From contig JADZEW010000030.1 of the NCBI GenBank assembly GCA_020850325.1, forward strand, positions 61,033 to 125,032: a stretch of DNA of 64,000 nucleotides. The letters are read 5' to 3'. Numbering within the stretch: position 1 is the stretch's first letter; every line of letters starts with the position of its first letter. The notes beneath the pieces were generated by a model. It saw nothing but the letters and a program-made list of their open reading frames with translations, did no database searches and had not been told where the DNA came from. This DNA is from Methanoregulaceae archaeon (GTDB lineage: Bacteria; Armatimonadota; Fimbriimonadia; Fimbriimonadales; Fimbriimonadaceae). Made by a program: the position numbers and the translations under genes. This document shows, piece after piece, positions 1-8,141 of this stretch.

Positions 1-14
1 GCCATAATCACCCC

Positions 15-548
15 ATGGGTTCGCTGGTACTGGACGCCGCAGATATGCGCCGGACGCTTGGGCGGATGGCCCATGAGATTCTGGAAGCTCATGCTGGCGG
101 CGAAGACCTCGTGGTGGTTGGAGTCATGCGCCGAGGATGGCCGGTCGCCAAGCGGCTGGCGTTCGTCATGACGCAGATCGAAGGGGTCACGATCCCGTGC
201 GGACGCATCGACATCTCGAACTACCGCGATGACCGCCCCGCGTCGGTGACCGATGAGAGCGAGATTCCTTTCCAAGTCAGCGGCAAGAAAGTGATCCTCG
301 TCGACGAAGTGATTTTTACGGGACGGACGGTGCGCAGTGCGCTGAATGCGCTGATGGAACACGGTCGCCCGGCCTCGGTCGAACTGGCGGTACTCATCGA
401 CCGCGGCCACCGAGAGCTGCCCATTCAACCGAACTACTGCGGCAAGGCAGTATCGACCGAACGCGACGACCACGTCGTCGTGAAAGTCCACGAAATGGAC
501 GGCGAGGACGCCGTCATCATCGAAAATGGAGTCCTCCATGGCGCGTAA
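15..548 (+). CDS. pyrR: Bifunctional pyr operon regulator / uracil phosphoribosyltransferase PyrR
   Basis: The 177-residue product has the usual PyrR length. In other bacteria PyrR binds pyr mRNA as an attenuation regulator and has weak UMP-forming uracil phosphoribosyltransferase activity. The PRPP-binding loop of type I phosphoribosyltransferases is visible at residues 93-105 (VILVDEVIFTGRT). The gene is first of a run with pyrB and pyrC and overlaps pyrB by 11 bases, which suggests translational coupling. The ATG at 15 gives a normal PyrR N-terminus, but the reading frame is open to the window edge, so an upstream start cannot be excluded. Any attenuator would lie before the window. Confidence 0.93.
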   Translation: MGSLVLDAADMRRTLGRMAHEILEAHAGGEDLVVVGVMRRGWPVAKRLAFVMTQIEGVTIPCGRIDISNYRDDRPASVTDESEIPFQVSGKKVILVDEVIFTGRTVRSALNALMEHGRPASVELAVLIDRGHRELPIQPNYCGKAVSTERDDHVVVKVHEMDGEDAVIIENGVLHGA

Positions 549-1491
549 CCTGCTCTCGATTCGACATCTCAGTCCCGACCAGATCGAGGAGCTCCTCGTC
601 CTTGGGCGCGAGTTCAAGCAGTGGGTGATCGAGGGCAAAGAGATTGCTCGGCTGAATCGCGTGGTGGGGCAGTTATTCTTCGAGAACTCCACCCGCACTC
701 GGGTCTCGTTCGAGCAAGCTGCCCACTATCTGGGCTTGAAGTCGGTGAACTTTTCCACAACCGGTAGTTCGCTCAAGAAAGGCGAGACGCTCAAGGACAC
801 GATTCTCACGTTGCGGTACGAGCGGCTGAACGGCCTTGTTATGCGCCATCCCTCGTCGGGAGCGCCCGCTTTGGCCGCGCGCTACTTTGCCGGACCCGTT
901 TTGAATGCCGGCGATGGCCGCCACGAACACCCCACCCAGGCGCTGGCCGACGCCCTCACGATCCGCGAACGCAAAGGCAGCCTCGAAGGGCTTACCGTCG
1001 CGATCGTCGGCGATGTCGAGCACTCCCGCGTGGCGCGCTCGAACGCCTGGCTGATGGCGAAGATGGGGGCCAACGTACGTTTTGTCGGACCGAGGACCCT
1101 GATGCCCGCCCACAGCGGCCTGCTGCCGGGAGACGTGTTCTACGACCTGGAATCGGGAATCAAAGACGCCGACGTCATCATCGCCCTGAGGTTGCAACGC
1201 GAGCGAATGACCGACGGGCTCATTGGCTCGATTGGCGAGTACGCACGGCAGTATCAGATTAACCGCGACAAGCTGCGATACGCCGCGCCCGACGCCTTGC
1301 TGCTTCATCCCGGGCCGATCAATCGCGGTATTGAACTTGACGACGCTGCCGCCGACGGCGAACAGTCGGTCATCACCGCCCAAGTCGAAAACGGAATCTT
1401 CGTGCGGATGGCTGCCCTCTACTGGTGCTTCCACGAACCGGAACCGCCCAAGCCCGCCCCGAAGAGCCGAGCCAAGAAGGTGAAAGCGTGA
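538..1491 (+). CDS. pyrB: Aspartate carbamoyltransferase catalytic subunit
   Basis: Condenses carbamoyl phosphate and aspartate to carbamoyl aspartate, the committed step of pyrimidine synthesis. The 317-residue product shows the carbamoyl-phosphate motif STRTR at residues 51-55, HPTQ near 131, an RLQRER motif and the HPGPINRG segment near the C-terminus. I prefer the ATG at 538 over the in-frame ATG at 526 because a GGAG Shine-Dalgarno sits at 528-531 and family members begin like MARNLLSI. It overlaps the end of pyrR and ends on the GTGA that starts pyrC. The C-terminal tail after residue 300 is Pro/Lys-rich and looks disordered. Confidence 0.95.
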   Translation: MARNLLSIRHLSPDQIEELLVLGREFKQWVIEGKEIARLNRVVGQLFFENSTRTRVSFEQAAHYLGLKSVNFSTTGSSLKKGETLKDTILTLRYERLNGLVMRHPSSGAPALAARYFAGPVLNAGDGRHEHPTQALADALTIRERKGSLEGLTVAIVGDVEHSRVARSNAWLMAKMGANVRFVGPRTLMPAHSGLLPGDVFYDLESGIKDADVIIALRLQRERMTDGLIGSIGEYARQYQINRDKLRYAAPDALLLHPGPINRGIELDDAAADGEQSVITAQVENGIFVRMAALYWCFHEPEPPKPAPKSRAKKVKA

Positions 1492-2810
1492 GAACTCTCC
1501 TCAAGAACGGCCGCATCCTCGATCCCTCGCAGGATCTGGACGTCATCGGCCACGTGATGATCGAAGACGACCAGATCGCGGCGATGGGGCCGGACATCCC
1601 GTCGGACGACGTCGACGACATTTACGACTGCACCGGGTTGTGGATCTGTCCGGGCTTGGTCGACCCGCATGTCCATCTTCGCGAACCCGGCCGGGAGGAC
1701 GAAGAGACGATCGTTTCCGGAACCCAGGCCGCCGCTGCGGGTGGATTTACGACGATCTGCTGCATGCCGAATACGTCGCCGCCGTTGGACAATCCGTCGC
1801 TGGTCGATTTCATCCTCGACCGGGCGGCTTCGCCGGAAGCGGGCGGCGTGTTCGTGGCGCCGGTGGGCGCGTTGACCGTGGGGATGCGGGGCGAGCAGAT
1901 TGCCGACCTCGCCGCGATGAAGCGCGCCGGAATCGTGGCCGCGAGCGACGAGGAATTCCCCATCCAAAGCAGCTTCATTATGCAGAAGGCGATGGAGACC
2001 TGCGTGCAGGTCGACCTGCCGATCATGGCCCACTGCGAAGACCTGAGTCTCTCGAACGGCGGCGCAATGAACGAGGGTGCAATGTCGGCGGTGCTCGGAG
2101 TGAAGGGCATCCCGCGTAGTGCGGAAGAGATCATGGTCATGCGCAACTGCCTGCTAAGCCTGCACACCGGCTGCCAGTTGCACGTGATGCGCGTGAGCAC
2201 CTGGGGGGCGATCGAGATGATCCGGCAGGCGAAGTATCTCGGCGCACCGGTCACCTGCGAGGTCAGTCCGCAGCACTTCGTGTTCACCGAAGAGCACGTT
2301 GGTGAGTTCGACACGCACTTCAAAATGTTGCCGCCGCTGCGAACGCAGGTCGACATCGACATCATGCTGCAGGCGCTGCAGGAGGGCACGATCGACGTGA
2401 TCTCCAGCGATCACTCGCCGCACGCCAGCCACAAGACGCAGGCTCCGTTCGAGGATGCACCGTTCGGGCAGGTCGGACTCGAGTCGATTGTCGGCGTGAC
2501 GCTGACTCACTTGACCCATCGGGGAATCCTGACGCCGCTCGAGACGATCCGCAAGCTCAGCACCAAGCCCGCGCAGATCCTGCGGCTCGACGCGGGAACG
2601 CTTAAGCCGGGTGAAACGCCGATCGCGCAGATCACCGTCATCGATCCGGGATTCGAGTGGACGTTCGACGTGAACAAGACGTTTAGCCGCAGCCGGAACT
2701 CGCCCTTCCACGGCATGATGCTCAAGGGCCGCTCGGTGTTGACGTTCTCGGGAAGCGAAATCTACCGCGACCGCCACTTCTCGGATGACCGAATCACGAT
2801 GGTCACCTGA
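1488..2810 (+). CDS. pyrC: Dihydroorotase, class I type
   Basis: Closes carbamoyl aspartate to dihydroorotate. The 440-residue product carries the metal-binding HVHLREPG motif (His61 and His63), MPNT, HCED, SPQHF and SSDHSPH near residue 306. The start is the GTG at 1488, inside a GTGA overlap with the pyrB stop, preceded by AAGG. An upstream ATG at 1425 lies inside pyrB and adds residues not seen in the family. One oddity: the usual NPPLR substrate-binding loop reads MLPPLR (about residues 280-285), so the conserved Asn is Leu. Catalytic activity is therefore likely but not certain. Confidence 0.92.
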   Translation: MRTLLKNGRILDPSQDLDVIGHVMIEDDQIAAMGPDIPSDDVDDIYDCTGLWICPGLVDPHVHLREPGREDEETIVSGTQAAAAGGFTTICCMPNTSPPLDNPSLVDFILDRAASPEAGGVFVAPVGALTVGMRGEQIADLAAMKRAGIVAASDEEFPIQSSFIMQKAMETCVQVDLPIMAHCEDLSLSNGGAMNEGAMSAVLGVKGIPRSAEEIMVMRNCLLSLHTGCQLHVMRVSTWGAIEMIRQAKYLGAPVTCEVSPQHFVFTEEHVGEFDTHFKMLPPLRTQVDIDIMLQALQEGTIDVISSDHSPHASHKTQAPFEDAPFGQVGLESIVGVTLTHLTHRGILTPLETIRKLSTKPAQILRLDAGTLKPGETPIAQITVIDPGFEWTFDVNKTFSRSRNSPFHGMMLKGRSVLTFSGSEIYRDRHFSDDRITMVT

Positions 2811-2833
2811 CGTCGGTGGACCCACCCGCGAAC

Positions 2834-2839
2834 GTATAC
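2834..2839 (+). promoter_or_regulatory. -10 hexamer TATACT for the 2848 lipoprotein gene
   Basis: TATACT ends 8 nt before the ATG at 2848, so transcription would begin at or next to the start codon (leaderless mRNA). It lies just after the pyrC stop. Confidence 0.6.
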
Positions 2840-2847
2840 TGATAGCG

Positions 2848-3576
2848 ATGCCCCCTACTTTGTTTGGCTTCCGCGCGTGTTTGGCGGCAGCTCTGGCGAT
2901 GGTGTTCGCCGCAGGGTGCAAGACGACGCCCCCGCCCGACCCGAATGACCCCGCGCAGGTGGGGATGGTTCAACCCGACGTGCTCATGCGCAACCTGCGG
3001 TGGGCCTCGGAAGCGCTCAACCAACGGGTGGCCAAGGGCGAGATCCCTGATGCTCGGGCGCAGATCATGCTCAGCGAGTACGCGGCCGACCTCACGAAGC
3101 ACATCGAGCTTTCAAGGATCACGGAAGATCTGGCGTGGGAGTACGCCGAAGTGTTTCGCACGGCTCGGCAGTGGGAAAACGCCAGGATCGTGCTCGAAAT
3201 CGCCTTGCGGAATCCAAAGCAGGAAGACCGGCGAGTGAACGACACGCTCCGCTACGCGCAAGTGCTGGCTCAACTCGATCGAGTCCCCGATGCAATCGCC
3301 GCGGCGAGGCGAGTTTTCGATGCCGCCCCTAAGGACCGGGCCCCGCTCATTCCTTCCCTGATCTTCGAACTCACCCCCGCCGCGAAGGACAAGGGATTCA
3401 ACTCTGAGTTGGCGACGTTGGTCGAGGATGCGATCCCGCTGTACGAGTCAACGGTCGTCGACCCGGAGTCGGAGGCTGGGAAGACCTTTCTCGCCGCGAA
3501 ACCCCACCTGGTCCGTGAGGCTAAACGCATCGTATCCGAGCTGCGTCGCAAGAGTTCAGGCCCGCCAAACGGGTAA
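2848..3576 (+). CDS. Putative lipoprotein, helical/TPR-like
   Basis: A 242-residue protein with a type II signal peptide: a hydrophobic segment ends in the lipobox FAAGC, giving lipidation at Cys24. The mature part begins with a Pro-rich linker and is otherwise helical with heptad-like spacing (rows of Ala/Leu, pairs such as ARQWENARIVLEIAL), resembling tetratricopeptide repeats. No catalytic motif is visible. The start at 2848 is supported by the signal peptide and by a TATACT hexamer 8 nt upstream. An upstream ATG at 2785 would overlap pyrC and put 21 polar residues before the signal peptide. Role unknown. Confidence 0.75.
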   Translation: MPPTLFGFRACLAAALAMVFAAGCKTTPPPDPNDPAQVGMVQPDVLMRNLRWASEALNQRVAKGEIPDARAQIMLSEYAADLTKHIELSRITEDLAWEYAEVFRTARQWENARIVLEIALRNPKQEDRRVNDTLRYAQVLAQLDRVPDAIAAARRVFDAAPKDRAPLIPSLIFELTPAAKDKGFNSELATLVEDAIPLYESTVVDPESEAGKTFLAAKPHLVREAKRIVSELRRKSSGPPNG

Positions 3577-3645
3577 CTTATAAAGATAGCCGGGACACCT
3601 CGCCAAGGGCGTCGAGAGACCTGACAGACGACGAAGGTAGCGCGA

Positions 3646-4863
3646 ATGACCGAAGTGATCATGCCCAAAATGGGCGACGGCATGGAAGAGGGAACTCTTC
3701 TCGAATGGCTTAAGAAGGACGGCGAGACCGTCCGGTCGGGCGAAGTGATCGGAACGATCCAAACCGACAAGGCGACCTTGGAACTGGAGGCCCCCGGATC
3801 GGGACGGCTGGCCGGCATCCTGATCGCCCCGGGCGAGACCGTTCCGGTTGGCAAGCCCATCGCCTTGCTCCTCAAGGATGGCGAATCGGTACCTTCCGAA
3901 TGGGGCGGCGCAGCTGCTTCATCGCCCGCAGCCACGGCCGTTGTCGAGGCACCCAAGGTTGAGACCGCGGTAGCCGCAATCGCCGCTCCAGCCACCACCA
4001 ATGGATCCGATCGAATCAAGGCTTCTCCGCTGGCGCGCCGAATCGCCGCGGATCGCGGCATCGACCTCGCTGGGGTCACAGGCACGGGACCGGGTGGGCG
4101 CATCGTCGAGCGCGACTTGGAGAGCGTCGTCGCCGCCAAGCCCAAGGTCGCGGTTGCTCCCGCGTTGGTCGCGTCGGCTGAGGACCAGGTCGTCAAGGTC
4201 AACCGCATTCGTCAGATCACGGCCCAGCGGACGCAGCACTCCAAGCAGACGGTTCCCCATTTCTATGTGACGGTTGAGGTCGATCTCGAGGCCATTCAAG
4301 CGCTCCGCGACCAGTTCGCCGCCGAAGAAAGCGGCAAGGTCTCGGTCAACGATTTCATCGTCAAGTCCGTCGCCCTGGCGCTTCGCGATATGCCGCAGGT
4401 GAACGCGAGTTACCAAGAAGACGGCTCGCTGCTCATCTATGGCGGAGTGAACATCGGAATGGCGGTCGCCCTCGAAGATGGCCTGACCGTGCCGGTGATC
4501 AAGAACGCCGATGCGCTGACGCTGCGCCAGATCGGGGCACGGGCGCGCGAACTCGCGGGCTTAGCCCGCGAGAACCGATTGCCGCTCGACGATCTGTCGG
4601 GCAGCACGTTCAGCATCTCGAACATGGGCATGTTGGATGTCGAGAACTTCGCGGCGATCATCAACGAGCCGAACTCGGGGATCATCGCCGTGGGCACCGC
4701 CCGCCGAACCCTGGTCGTAAATGACGAGGACGAGGTCGAGGTGCGGTTGCGCATGAAGATGACCGGCTCGTTCGACCACCGGGTGGTGGATGGCGCCGTG
4801 GGTGCGAACTTCATGAACGCGGTCCGCGGCTATCTCGAGAATCCGACACGGCTACTCTCGTAG
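3646..4863 (+). CDS. 2-oxo acid dehydrogenase E2 component (dihydrolipoamide acyltransferase, probably pyruvate dehydrogenase type)
   Basis: A 405-residue E2 with all three expected modules: an N-terminal lipoyl domain with the lipoylated Lys42 in TDKATLE, an Ala/Pro-rich linker, an E3/E1-binding domain near residues 120-156 (ASPLARRIAADRGIDL, TGTGPGGRI), and the acyltransferase core ending in DHRVVDG near residues 377-383, which holds the catalytic His. It transfers acyl groups from lipoyl to CoA. A single lipoyl domain is present. No E1 or E3 gene is adjacent, so the partner subunits must be elsewhere. AAGG lies upstream of the ATG, and a TATAAA-type -10 near 3580 suggests a normal leader. 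Substrate class (pyruvate or branched-chain) cannot be fixed from sequence. Confidence 0.92.
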   Translation: MTEVIMPKMGDGMEEGTLLEWLKKDGETVRSGEVIGTIQTDKATLELEAPGSGRLAGILIAPGETVPVGKPIALLLKDGESVPSEWGGAAASSPAATAVVEAPKVETAVAAIAAPATTNGSDRIKASPLARRIAADRGIDLAGVTGTGPGGRIVERDLESVVAAKPKVAVAPALVASAEDQVVKVNRIRQITAQRTQHSKQTVPHFYVTVEVDLEAIQALRDQFAAEESGKVSVNDFIVKSVALALRDMPQVNASYQEDGSLLIYGGVNIGMAVALEDGLTVPVIKNADALTLRQIGARARELAGLARENRLPLDDLSGSTFSISNMGMLDVENFAAIINEPNSGIIAVGTARRTLVVNDEDEVEVRLRMKMTGSFDHRVVDGAVGANFMNAVRGYLENPTRLLS

Positions 4864-5035
4864 CGGCGACGGTACCCCGGGCAGGAATGCGTTCGGGCCC
4901 CCGGGAAGCGCAGGGCTTCATCCTTCGTTGCCGCCCACATCGGGACACGCGGCTTCCGCTTCCGTGAGGCTCAGCTTTGTCTTCAGTACCACCGCGGAGA
5001 AGTTCCGAGCAAACCCGAACCAACCCGCGCGCGCC

Positions 5036-7447
5036 CTACATCAGCGAATGCGGGTCCACGTCGATCATCACCTGCGTATTCCCCACAACGACATCCTCTA
5101 GCGCGGCCCCGATCGGCGTCACATCGCCGCCAGGCGGGAGCTTCACCAGCACGTGCCGACGCCAGCGCTCTTTGATCCGCTCGACCGCCGCGTTGGACGG
5201 GCCCAACACCTGTACCTCAGGCAAAACCCGCAACCTGGCGGCGACTTCCTCCGACACCGTCCGCGCCTCGGGCAGGCTGGGACCCGAGATCACGATGTTC
5301 ACGAGCCGTCGATACGGAGGGTAACCCGCCATCTCGCGCTCAAGGCGGACCTCGCGATACAGCCGCTCGTAGTCGTGGGTCTCCGCCGCCTGCAGCGCCA
5401 CGTGGGTCGGGTTAAAGGTCTGAATCACCACCTCGCCTGGCGCGCTGCCCCGCCCTGCTCGCCCCGCAACCTGGGACAGCAACTGGAAGGTTCGCTCGCT
5501 GGCGCGGAAGTCGGGGATGTTCAGCGCGATGTCCGCGGTGATGACGCCGACCAGCGTCACCCGGGGAAAGTCGAGCCCCTTGGCGACCATCTGCGTGCCC
5601 ACGAGAATGTCGATGTCGCCGGCGCGGAACTGGGTGAGTATCTCCTCCAGCGCACCTTTGCGGCGGGTGATATCGCGATCGAGCCGGGCGACCCGAGCCT
5701 CGGGGAAGTAGTTCCCCACCTGCTCCTCGACCTTCTCGGTGCCCATGCCCACGGGCGCCATCTTGATGCCGCCGCAGCCCGGACACTTGGCGGGGGGTGG
5801 GCACGTGTAGTCGCAATGGTGGCATCGCAGGCGGCGATCTTGACGGCTGTAACACAGCGAGACCGAGCATCGCGGGCACTTGAACTGCTGGCCGCACTCG
5901 CGGCAGAGCAAGAACGGCGAGTAGGCGCGCCGGTTGAGAAACAGGATGATCTGCTCCTTGCGTTCCAGCGTGGCAGCGATGCGCTCGCGCAGATCTCGGC
6001 CGAGGATCACCGGCTGGCCAATGCGGTATCCCTCGCGCAAGTCGTCGATCGTAACCCGCGGAAGCTTCGCGGAGGCGGTTCGGCTGGGGAGATCGAGACG
6101 GGTGAACGTGCCCGCCTGAGCCTCGGCGAACGTCTCGATGCTCGGCGTGGCTGAACCGAGCACAATGGGGGCTTGGTGGTACCGGGCAAGTTCGATGGCG
6201 GCACGCTTGGCGTGGTAGCGGGGCGAAGACTCTTGCTTGTAGGCCGACTCGTGTTCTTCGTCCACGACGATCAGCCCGATGTTGCCCAGCGGCGCGAAGA
6301 GGGCGCTGCGCGCGCCGAGCACGACTGGCGCCTCACCCTGGCGGATGCGGATCCAGTTATCCAGCCGCTCGGCAGGGGTGAGTTCGCTGTGGAGGATCGT
6401 CACCCGGTCGCCGAACCGCTCGCGAAGCTGCGAGATCGCCTGCGTGGCGAGCGCGATTTCCGGCACCAGATACAGCACCTGGCGGCCCTGCTTCAAGGCT
6501 TCGGCGGCGGCGCGCAAGAACACCTCGGTCTTGCCCGAGCCCGTAATGCCGAACAGCAAGAACTTCGCGGGGGTGCGGTTGCGGATGGCGAGACTCAGGG
6601 CGTCGATGGCGCGCCGCTGGTCGGGATTAGGGTCGGGAGGAAGACGCCGATGGGCGTCCTCGGCGGCGACGTTTTCGAGCAAACCGGCAGTGCGTAGCGC
6701 GCGGATGGTGGCGTCAGTCGCCGCGCAGAGGGCGCGAATCTCCTCCCGCGAGAACTGCGGCTGGTCGGCGGTCAGCAGCCGCATCAGCGTGAGCGCCTGG
6801 GCGGGCTTGCGCTTGCCCTCGTTCTGCAAGAACCGCCCGATCTTTTCGTTGTTCCCGGTGACCCGGAAAATGCCCGAGTCCGCGCGTCGCGTATCGGGTC
6901 GCACCACGGCACGAATGACCTCGACGAATCCCTTGTCCTGCAAAAGCCGTAACGCTCGTTTCTCGCTGGCAGTGACTTTCTTGCCGCGGGCGTCGATGAA
7001 CTCCTTGCCCCTGACCAGCTCTTCATAGACGCCCCGCTGGAGCGGGGTCAGCGTGTCCAGGTCAGGGGTTTGACCTTCGACGAGCCGCCACTTGGTGACG
7101 ATCCGAGCTTGGGCGCCCGGCGGCATGGCCGGGGACAAAGCGACCGGCAGCGGGGAGAGTGTGTCGTCGGCGATGAACTCGACCAAGTCAAGCAAGGGCT
7201 CGGGCAATCCGAGTCCGCTGATCGGCGGGCCGAGCGTGCGCAGCTTCGACCGCGGAAAGCCCAGGTCCGCCTCCGTCACCTCTCGGATTCGAGCGATGTG
7301 TCCCACCACCGCGCGCGTCCCCAGCGGAGCCAGAACCGCATCGCCGCGGCGGTGCTGGTCACTGACCGCGTAGGTCCAGATCGCGGCTTGTCCCCCCGTC
7401 CGCACATCGACGACGACGTCGGCGACGCGCAGGAGCGTGGGGGTCAT
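5036..7447 (-). CDS. priA: Primosomal protein N' (replication restart helicase PriA)
   Basis: A superfamily 2 helicase that reloads the replisome at stalled forks. In the 803-residue product, Walker A GITGSGKTE is near residue 300, a DEEH box follows, and two zinc-binding cysteine clusters lie near residues 515-556 (CRECGQQFKCPRC, CHHCDYTCPPPAKCPGC). The GTQMVAKGLDFP and QVAGRAGRG motifs of the second RecA lobe are intact. I place the start at the ATG at 7447 rather than 7465, because TATTCT lies exactly 6 nt upstream and the longer form would run through that promoter. It is divergent from the zinc-ribbon gene at 7506. Confidence 0.96.
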   Translation of the reverse strand: MTPTLLRVADVVVDVRTGGQAAIWTYAVSDQHRRGDAVLAPLGTRAVVGHIARIREVTEADLGFPRSKLRTLGPPISGLGLPEPLLDLVEFIADDTLSPLPVALSPAMPPGAQARIVTKWRLVEGQTPDLDTLTPLQRGVYEELVRGKEFIDARGKKVTASEKRALRLLQDKGFVEVIRAVVRPDTRRADSGIFRVTGNNEKIGRFLQNEGKRKPAQALTLMRLLTADQPQFSREEIRALCAATDATIRALRTAGLLENVAAEDAHRRLPPDPNPDQRRAIDALSLAIRNRTPAKFLLFGITGSGKTEVFLRAAAEALKQGRQVLYLVPEIALATQAISQLRERFGDRVTILHSELTPAERLDNWIRIRQGEAPVVLGARSALFAPLGNIGLIVVDEEHESAYKQESSPRYHAKRAAIELARYHQAPIVLGSATPSIETFAEAQAGTFTRLDLPSRTASAKLPRVTIDDLREGYRIGQPVILGRDLRERIAATLERKEQIILFLNRRAYSPFLLCRECGQQFKCPRCSVSLCYSRQDRRLRCHHCDYTCPPPAKCPGCGGIKMAPVGMGTEKVEEQVGNYFPEARVARLDRDITRRKGALEEILTQFRAGDIDILVGTQMVAKGLDFPRVTLVGVITADIALNIPDFRASERTFQLLSQVAGRAGRGSAPGEVVIQTFNPTHVALQAAETHDYERLYREVRLEREMAGYPPYRRLVNIVISGPSLPEARTVSEEVAARLRVLPEVQVLGPSNAAVERIKERWRRHVLVKLPPGGDVTPIGAALEDVVVGNTQVMIDVDPHSLM

Positions 7448-7453
7448 TTCGTC

Positions 7454-7459
7454 AGAATA
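7454..7459 (-). promoter_or_regulatory. -10 hexamer TATTCT of leaderless priA
   Basis: TATTCT on the minus strand, then 6 nt, then the ATG at 7447. No convincing -35 or Shine-Dalgarno is seen. Confidence 0.6.
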
Positions 7460-7505
7460 CACCACGTTTCCGGGGTGGGTCGCCTATACTGGGCAAGAAC
7501 CGATC

Positions 7506-8141
7506 ATGGCAACCTACCCCTGCCCACACTGCGGCCAGCCCGTCGAGGCCGAGCACCTTTACTGCCCTCATTGCTCGCGATCGTTGCGGCTGAGTGCCGA
7601 GCCTCCGCCGGAGGTGCAATCCGTGCGGCAACCCTCAAGCAAAGGGCTGCTGTGGGTGGTGGGCATCGGGATATTGGCGGTGCTCGCGATGTTCGTCCTG
7701 CCGATGATTCTGCTGCCGTCGGTGGTCAAGAGTTCGGGGACCGCCATGGGGTCGAGTTGCCTCTCGAACATCAAGCAACTTGCCACCGGCACGATGATCT
7801 ACTTGTCGGACTACGATGACCGCATGCCGCCCGCGTTAGACATCAAGCCCGCGATCATGCCTTACATCAAGAACAACAAGATCTTCGCCTGCCCAGAGAC
7901 TCGAGTCGAGTTCGCGATCAACGACGGCATCCTCGGCGTCGAGGCGCCGCTCTTGCTCGATCCGTCCGGGACCGTCATGTACTACGAGGGCTACCAGAAA
8001 CAGCTGAGTGGTCCCCACGAGGGTCGGTCGTCGGTGGCGTACACCGATGGACACGCGAGGATGATCGCCGGGACCGCGACGGTGGATTACTCGGTGAAGA
8101 TGGGCAAGCCCGTCACGCCGAAGAAGTCGTCGGCTCCTTAG
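7506..8141 (+). CDS. Zinc-ribbon membrane protein with pilin-type H-X9-DG domain
   Basis: A 211-residue protein of unusual build. Two CXXC pairs (Cys6/Cys9 and Cys20/Cys23) form a zinc ribbon, a single transmembrane helix spans about residues 49-73, and the exterior part begins SCLSNIKQL..MIYLSDYDDRMPP and ends with an exact H-X9-DG motif (HEGRSSVAYTDG). The latter two match the processing-associated region of type II secretion/type IV pilin-like proteins common in Planctomycetes and Armatimonadota. The prepilin peptidase motif and GFTLIE helix are absent and are replaced by the ribbon and helix. The start at 7506 follows TATACT (7485-7490) with a short leader. Its stop overlaps the convergent fic stop by 3 bases. 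Confidence 0.8.
   Translation: MATYPCPHCGQPVEAEHLYCPHCSRSLRLSAEPPPEVQSVRQPSSKGLLWVVGIGILAVLAMFVLPMILLPSVVKSSGTAMGSSCLSNIKQLATGTMIYLSDYDDRMPPALDIKPAIMPYIKNNKIFACPETRVEFAINDGILGVEAPLLLDPSGTVMYYEGYQKQLSGPHEGRSSVAYTDGHARMIAGTATVDYSVKMGKPVTPKKSSAP

Noticed and set aside
673..1434. Long antisense frame inside pyrB
   Set aside because: Shadow of a strongly conserved gene with no start signal.
1425..1487. Upstream ATG for pyrC
   Set aside because: Lies in pyrB. The added residues are not family-like, whereas GTG 1488 has an overlap start and a ribosome site.
4864..5035. Gene or RNA in the gap between the E2 gene and priA
   Set aside because: Only short CTCGGGT/AACCCGA-type repeats and GC-rich text. 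No frame, tRNA or strong hairpin was seen.
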